Source: Bosea vestrisii
GTDB taxonomy: Bacteria > Pseudomonadota > Alphaproteobacteria > Rhizobiales > Beijerinckiaceae
Assembly (NCBI RefSeq): GCF_030144325.1
Contig: NZ_CP126307.1
Location: 5,422,001 to 5,486,000 of the forward strand
Length of the DNA stretch: 64,000 nt
Direction of reading: 5' to 3'
Positions 60,117 through 64,000 of this stretch are shown piece by piece (within the stretch, counting starts at the first letter, position 1; every line of letters starts with the position of its first letter). The position numbers and the translations under genes are program-made. The notes under the pieces are model-generated. The model saw only the letters and a program-made list of their open reading frames with translations. It was not told where the DNA came from and ran no database searches.

Positions 60117-61448
60117 TCAGACCTGGCGCGGCGTCAGTGCGCCGTCGCCGAAGAAGCCGCCGGGTCGCAGGATCAGCGTCACGGCGAGCAAGCTATAGAC
60201 CGCGATGTCGCGCTGTTCGAGCGGCATCGTCGCCGACCACAGCACTTCGAAGGCGGCGATCACGAGGCCCCCAGGCAGGCGCCGGGGACCGAGCCGATGC
60301 CGCCGAGCACGGCGGCGACCAGCGCCTTGAGGCCGAGCGTGAACCCGCCTGAAAAGCCCATGCCACCATAGATCACGGTGACGATAACGCCGGCCGCGCC
60401 GCAGATCGCGCAGGCGATGATCAGAGCTCGGTCGTGCACCGCGCGAGGGTCGATGCCGAAGAGGGAGGCGGTGCGGGCGTCGTCGGCGACCGCGCGCCAG
60501 GCTCGGCCGTAAGACGAGCGGGCGAGATAGAGGATGAGGCAGGTCGCGGCGCTGAAACCGAGCCCCCGCCATGGCGAGCGAGACGGGCGTCGCGGTGACG
60601 ATGAACTGCTCGGCCCGCGCCAGCAGTAGCGGTTCATTGAACACCGGCGGCAGCCAGCGCAGTTCGGCGCCCTGGGCGAGGCGCAAATATTCCGAGAGCG
60701 CAATGGCGAGACCGATCGTCGCGATCAGCACCTGCTGGCCATTGCTCTTGTCGAGATGGCGCAGCACGAAGCGGCCCATGGCGAAGCCGTGCAGCGCACT
60801 GACTGCGATCGCGACGGCGAAGGCGATGAACAGGCCCGAGACCGGCGTCGAGACGGCGAGCGACAAGGTCAGCGCCACACCGACCACGGCGGCGAGCGCG
60901 CCAAGCGCCGAGAACTCGCCGAAGGTCAGCAGGATGCGGCCATTGAGCCCGTAGATCAGCGCATAGGCGCTGGCGAGCAGCGCATAGATCGCCGCCGAGG
61001 GCAGGGCGGCGAGGCCCTGCTGCAGGCCATAGGCGAGGCCGGGCGACAGAACGACCAGGTCGGCGCCCGGCGAGGCCCCCGGATCGACCGGCGGTTCGGC
61101 CTTGTATTCGAGATAGAAGCGCCGCAGCAGCAGGAAGCTCGCATCGGTCATCGGCACGCCGTCGGAGGCAAGGCCCGCCAGCGCGCCGCGCTGCAGCGTG
61201 GTGCCCTCGCCGGCGAAGACGCAGTCGATCGTGCGCCGGCGCGGTTGCGCGTCCGGCGCCTGCGCCCGGTAGGCGATGCGCAGGATGTCGGCACGCGGGC
61301 CGGCGCCGGTGCCCTCGATGGTGATGACGGTATCTGACGGATTCAGCGCCGGGATCGCCAGCCGGCAGGCACGGATCTGATCGGTGTCGAAGCGCCCGCA
61401 GGCAGCGAGCGTGAGGCAGAGCAGAATCGACGTGAGCAGGGCGCGCAT
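60117..61448 (-). pseudogene. LivH-type branched-chain amino acid permease with N-terminal lipoprotein-like extension, two frameshifts
   Basis: From the ATG at 61448 it begins MRALLTSILLCLTLAACGRF, a lipoprotein-like signal with a LAAC lipobox, followed by about 140 residues (ACRLAIPALNPSDTVITIEG, RRTIDCVFAGEGTTLQRGAL). A LivH permease domain follows (GLQQGLAALPSAAIYALLAS, NGRILLTFGEFSALGALAAV). At 60563-60567 (CCCCC) the frame shifts, giving a nonsense stretch, and at 60268-60272 it shifts back to reach LVIAAFEVLWSATMPLEQRD. Removing one base at the first run and adding one at the second restores GLGFSAATCLILYLARSSYG and the conserved GSVPGACLGGLVIAAF. No livM, livG, livF or livK is adjacent. 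An upstream start at 61508 is possible. Confidence 0.8.
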
Positions 61449-61607
61449 CGACGGTGACGCTAGCGCGAGAACCGAGGCGTTGGAACTCGCAGCGTTGGCG
61501 CTCGTCATATGCTCAATGGGGCCTTGATAAATCGGCAGGGCGGCGCACATCCGGTCCGGGCCTCGGGCGGATGCTGGCCGGCCCGGTCGCGCATTGGGAT
61601 GACTGGC

Positions 61608-62345
61608 ATGCAGCAGGATGAGATCTGGGACAACAAGGCGGCCAAATCCTATGACACGCCCGGTGCCGGGATGTTCTCGCCGGAGGTGCTCGAGCCGGCG
61701 GTCGAGCGGCTGGCGCAGCTCGCCGAGGGCGGCGCAGCACTCGAATTCGCGATCGGAACTGGCCGCGTCGCCGTGCCGCTCAGCGAGCGGAAGGTTCCCG
61801 TGGCGGGTATCGAGTTCTCACCCGCGATGGTCGTCCAATTGCGGACCAAGGTGGATGAAGCGACGATTCCCGTCGTGATCGGCGATATGGCGACCGCCAC
61901 CGCTGCCGGCAGCTATTCGCTCGTCTACCTCGTCTACAACACGATCTCGAACCTGCTCACGCAAGAAGCGCAGGTGGCGTGCTTCCGCAATGCGGCGCGC
62001 CACCTCTCGCCCGGCGGCCGTTTCGTGGTCGAGCTCGGGGTGCCGGAGCTGCGCAAGCTGCCGCCCGGGCAGCAGGCGGTCGTCTGGCATTCGGAGGCGG
62101 GCTATATCGGCCTCGACACCTACGACACGCTGCGCCAGCAACTGGTCTCCCACCATGTCAGGTTCGGCGAGGGCGGGCAGGCGGAAGTCTTCCGCTCACC
62201 GCATCGCTACATCTGGCCGGCGGAGCTCGATCTGATGGCTCAGCTCGCCGGCTTCGAACTCGAGAGCCGGCATGCTGATTGGGACGGTGCGCCGTTCACG
62301 GCGGAGTCGCGCTCGCACGTCTCCGTCTATCGTCTGGTCGGTTAG
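61608..62345 (+). CDS. Class I SAM-dependent methyltransferase
   Basis: The product is 245 aa from the ATG at 61608; an ATG nine bases upstream (61599) is equally possible. SAM-binding features are ALEFAIGTGRVAVPLSERKV and VAGIEFSPAMVVQLRTKVDE, with VVIGDMATATAAGSYSLVYL and ARHLSPGGRFVVELGVPEL later. The fold is of the small methyltransferase 11/25 type. It is divergent from the LivH-like gene and convergent with hemB, ending one base before the hemB stop. The substrate is unknown. Confidence 0.88.
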   Translation: MQQDEIWDNKAAKSYDTPGAGMFSPEVLEPAVERLAQLAEGGAALEFAIGTGRVAVPLSERKVPVAGIEFSPAMVVQLRTKVDEATIPVVIGDMATATAAGSYSLVYLVYNTISNLLTQEAQVACFRNAARHLSPGGRFVVELGVPELRKLPPGQQAVVWHSEAGYIGLDTYDTLRQQLVSHHVRFGEGGQAEVFRSPHRYIWPAELDLMAQLAGFELESRHADWDGAPFTAESRSHVSVYRLVG

Positions 62346-62346
62346 C

Positions 62347-63411
62347 TCAGGCGACAGCCTTCAGCATCTTTGCCACCCGCGGCGCGAAATAGGTCAGCAC
62401 GCCGTCGGCGCCAGCGCGCTTGAAGGCGAGCAGGCTCTCCAGCATCGCCTTGTCGCCGTCGAGCCAGCCGTTGTTGGCCGCCGCCATGATCATCGCGTAC
62501 TCACCCGAGACCTGGTAGGCGAAGGTCGGCACCGCGAAGGTGTCCTTCACCCGGGCAATCACGTCGAGATAGGGCAGGCCGGGCTTGATCATTACCATGT
62601 CGGCGCCTTCCTCGAGGTCGAGCGCGACCTCGGCGATCGCCTCGTCGGTGTTGGCCGGGTCCATCTGGTAAGTGCGCTTGTCGCCGATGAGCGTGGCGTT
62701 GGTGCCGATCGCGTCGCGGAACGGGCCGTAATAGGCCGAGGCGTACTTGGCCGAATAGGCCATGATCTGCACGTCCTCATGGCCGTTGGCGTCGAGCGCG
62801 GCCCGGATCGCGCCGACGCGCCCGTCCATCATGTCGGAGGGCGCGATCACGTCGGCGCCGGCATCGGCCAGCGCCAGCGCCTGGCGGACGAGGATGCCGA
62901 CGCTGGGGTCGTTCAGGATCTTCTCGCCATCCATCACGCCGTCATGACCATGCGAGGTGTAAGGGTCGAGCGCCGCGTCGCAGATGATGCCGAGTTCCGG
63001 CACCGCCGCCTTGATCGCCCTGACCGCGCGGCACATCAGGTTGCGGCCATTGAGTGCCTCCGAGCCGGTCTCGTCGCGCAAGGCCGGGTCGACATAAGGG
63101 AAGGGCGCGATCGCGGGGATGCCGAGCCTGGCCGCGGCCTCGGCCTGGCGCACGGCCTCGTCGATGTTGAGGCGGTCGACGCCCGGCATCCAGGCGACCG
63201 GCGAAATCGGCTCGGCCGAATCGATCAGGAAGATCGGCCAGATCAAATCGTCGGTGGTGAGGCGATTCTCGCGCACCAGCCGGCGCGACCAGTCCGCCTT
63301 GCGGTTGCGGCGCATGCGGCGGGTGAGTCCGAGCGCGTCCGTCATGGCGGCCGCAGCCTCGGCCTGCCGCGCCTGCGGCGCGGGGAAGGGCCGCACAACC
63401 CGAGATGCCAT
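62347..63411 (-). CDS. hemB: Delta-aminolevulinic acid dehydratase
   Basis: The product is 354 aa from the ATG at 63411; a shorter start at 63345 (MTDALGL) is possible. It has MRRNRKADWSRRLVRENRLT, the metal-site region ICDAALDPYTSHGHDGVMDG (aspartate type rather than three cysteines, so a magnesium-dependent enzyme), the first Schiff-base Lys region IMAYSAKYASAYYGPFRDA and the second in MVMIKPGLPYLDVI. It joins two aminolevulinates to porphobilinogen for heme and cobalamin. Confidence 0.95.
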   Translation of the reverse strand: MASRVVRPFPAPQARQAEAAAAMTDALGLTRRMRRNRKADWSRRLVRENRLTTDDLIWPIFLIDSAEPISPVAWMPGVDRLNIDEAVRQAEAAARLGIPAIAPFPYVDPALRDETGSEALNGRNLMCRAVRAIKAAVPELGIICDAALDPYTSHGHDGVMDGEKILNDPSVGILVRQALALADAGADVIAPSDMMDGRVGAIRAALDANGHEDVQIMAYSAKYASAYYGPFRDAIGTNATLIGDKRTYQMDPANTDEAIAEVALDLEEGADMVMIKPGLPYLDVIARVKDTFAVPTFAYQVSGEYAMIMAAANNGWLDGDKAMLESLLAFKRAGADGVLTYFAPRVAKMLKAVA

Positions 63412-63619
63412 AAACGCCTCCGCTTCGAACGCGATCTTGCTTGCCGGCGATGCTTTAGCACATCGGAACCATTCCAAAACAGTCGCGATGGTCGCATGCA
63501 GCCACGCGTATCGCGCGGGCACTTCGCTAAAGCGCACCGTGCGGCTGCGCGCCGGCCGGTGCGTTGACAGGCCTCCGGCCAACGCCCAAACACGGGGCCG
63601 GACCAGACGAAAGAGCACC

Positions 63620-64000
63620 ATGTCGGACGAGCCGGACATCATCTGCGAAACCCGCGGCAGCGCCGGCTTCGTCGTGCTCAACCGGCCGAAGGCGCTGAAC
63701 GCGCTCAATCTCGTCATGGTGCGCGAACTGGCCAAGGCACTCGACGCCTGGGAGCACGATCCCGCCGTCACGCGCATCGTCGTGACCGGCGCCGGCGAGA
63801 AGGCCTTCTGCGCCGGCGGTGACATCCGCAGCCTGCACGATCTCGGCAAGGCCGGCCAATATGACGAGATGCTCGCCTTCTGGCGCGAGGAGTACATCCT
63901 CAACGCCCGCATCCAGAGCTATCCCAAGCCCTATGTCGCTCTGGTCGATGGCATCGTCATGGGCGGCGGCGTCGGCCTCTCCCTGCACGGCAATTACCGC
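63620..64000 (+). CDS. 3-hydroxyisobutyryl-CoA hydrolase-like protein, partial
   Basis: It starts at the ATG at 63620 and runs to the window edge (127 codons). The crotonase fold is clear: FVVLNRPKALNALNLVMVRE, VVTGAGEKAFCAGGDIRSLH and YVALVDGIVMGGGVGLSLHG with NYR. The GIVMGGGVGLSLHG loop is typical of 3-hydroxyisobutyryl-CoA hydrolase (valine breakdown) rather than enoyl-CoA hydratases. It is divergent from hemB with a 208-bp gap. The remainder is beyond the window. Confidence 0.88.
   Translation, partial: MSDEPDIICETRGSAGFVVLNRPKALNALNLVMVRELAKALDAWEHDPAVTRIVVTGAGEKAFCAGGDIRSLHDLGKAGQYDEMLAFWREEYILNARIQSYPKPYVALVDGIVMGGGVGLSLHGNYR

Noticed and set aside
60268..60567. Programmed frameshifting in the LivH-like gene
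   Set aside because: Two opposite shifts at five-C runs with no slippery heptamer or stem structure fit sequence errors or mutations better.
1..64000. CRISPR arrays, prophage, insertion sequences, rRNA or tRNA genes
   Set aside because: No spaced direct-repeat array, integrase, transposase, phage gene or cloverleaf-like segment was recognised by eye; a tRNA scan was not possible.

Overview
The window is a high-GC chromosomal segment from an alphaproteobacterium, most likely a Hyphomicrobiales (Rhizobiales) member close to Bosea. Three things point there: the Rhizobiales-type general porin, the Bpt-type aminoacyl-transferase, and the housekeeping genes dapA-smpB / rpoZ-rsh / pdxJ-acpS-lepB-rnc-era / recO-parC. 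The genus is inferred from general resemblance and was not tested. No prophage, insertion sequence, CRISPR array, rRNA or tRNA was seen, so this is ordinary core chromosome with scattered small intergenic repeats.

Layout. 1-7.9 kb: a truncated membrane acyltransferase divergent from a membrane-bound LytTR regulator, a DMT exporter divergent from a MocR/PdxR-type regulator, a small exported protein, a YihY-type membrane protein, a second DMT transporter and a hydratase. 8-19.7 kb, cell envelope: tamA-tamB, a general porin with a 3' frameshift, an OmpA-domain protein with an internal frameshift, and a membrane protein with two helix-hairpin-helix units. 19.7-27.1 kb: iron-type alcohol dehydrogenase, a DMT transporter, an ArsR/SRPBCC pair, msrP, ogt, an alpha/beta hydrolase and a fused cyclase-family protein. 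27.1-38.8 kb: lytic transglycosylase, dapA, smpB, an exported superoxide dismutase, a NYN protein, era/rnc/lepB, mscS, aqpZ, acpS and pdxJ. 39-50.4 kb: a HerA-like ATPase, azoreductase/LysR, rpoZ, rsh, LysR/tautomerase, recO and parC. 50.4-64 kb: a small beta-barrel protein, a DUF2336 protein, opgG, a three-gene sugar-acid operon (RraA-like plus split UxaA), bpt, two methyltransferases, an RDD protein, ilvA, a frameshifted LivH-type permease, hemB and the start of a 3-hydroxyisobutyryl-CoA hydrolase-like gene.

How the genes fit together. Envelope biogenesis is the dominant theme: TamAB, porin, OmpA protein, LepB, lytic transglycosylase, OpgG, and possibly an OpgC-like acyltransferase. Stringent-response and translation genes (rpoZ, rsh, smpB, era, rnc) form the housekeeping core.

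Most unusual points. Four single-base indels, three of them in runs of five G/C, break three genes, and each is repaired by a one-base change. At least four copies of an intergenic repeat bounded by CGTCAT/ATGACG are present, one of which supplies the 3' end of parC. Several perfect palindromes or hairpins stand in front of msrP, opgG, tamA, the ArsR gene and herA. A cyclase-family enzyme carries an extra N-terminal domain and a degenerate metal motif. I saw no clear multi-gene defence or otherwise new system; the least explained candidates are the OmpA/helix-hairpin-helix pair and the regulatory palindromes.
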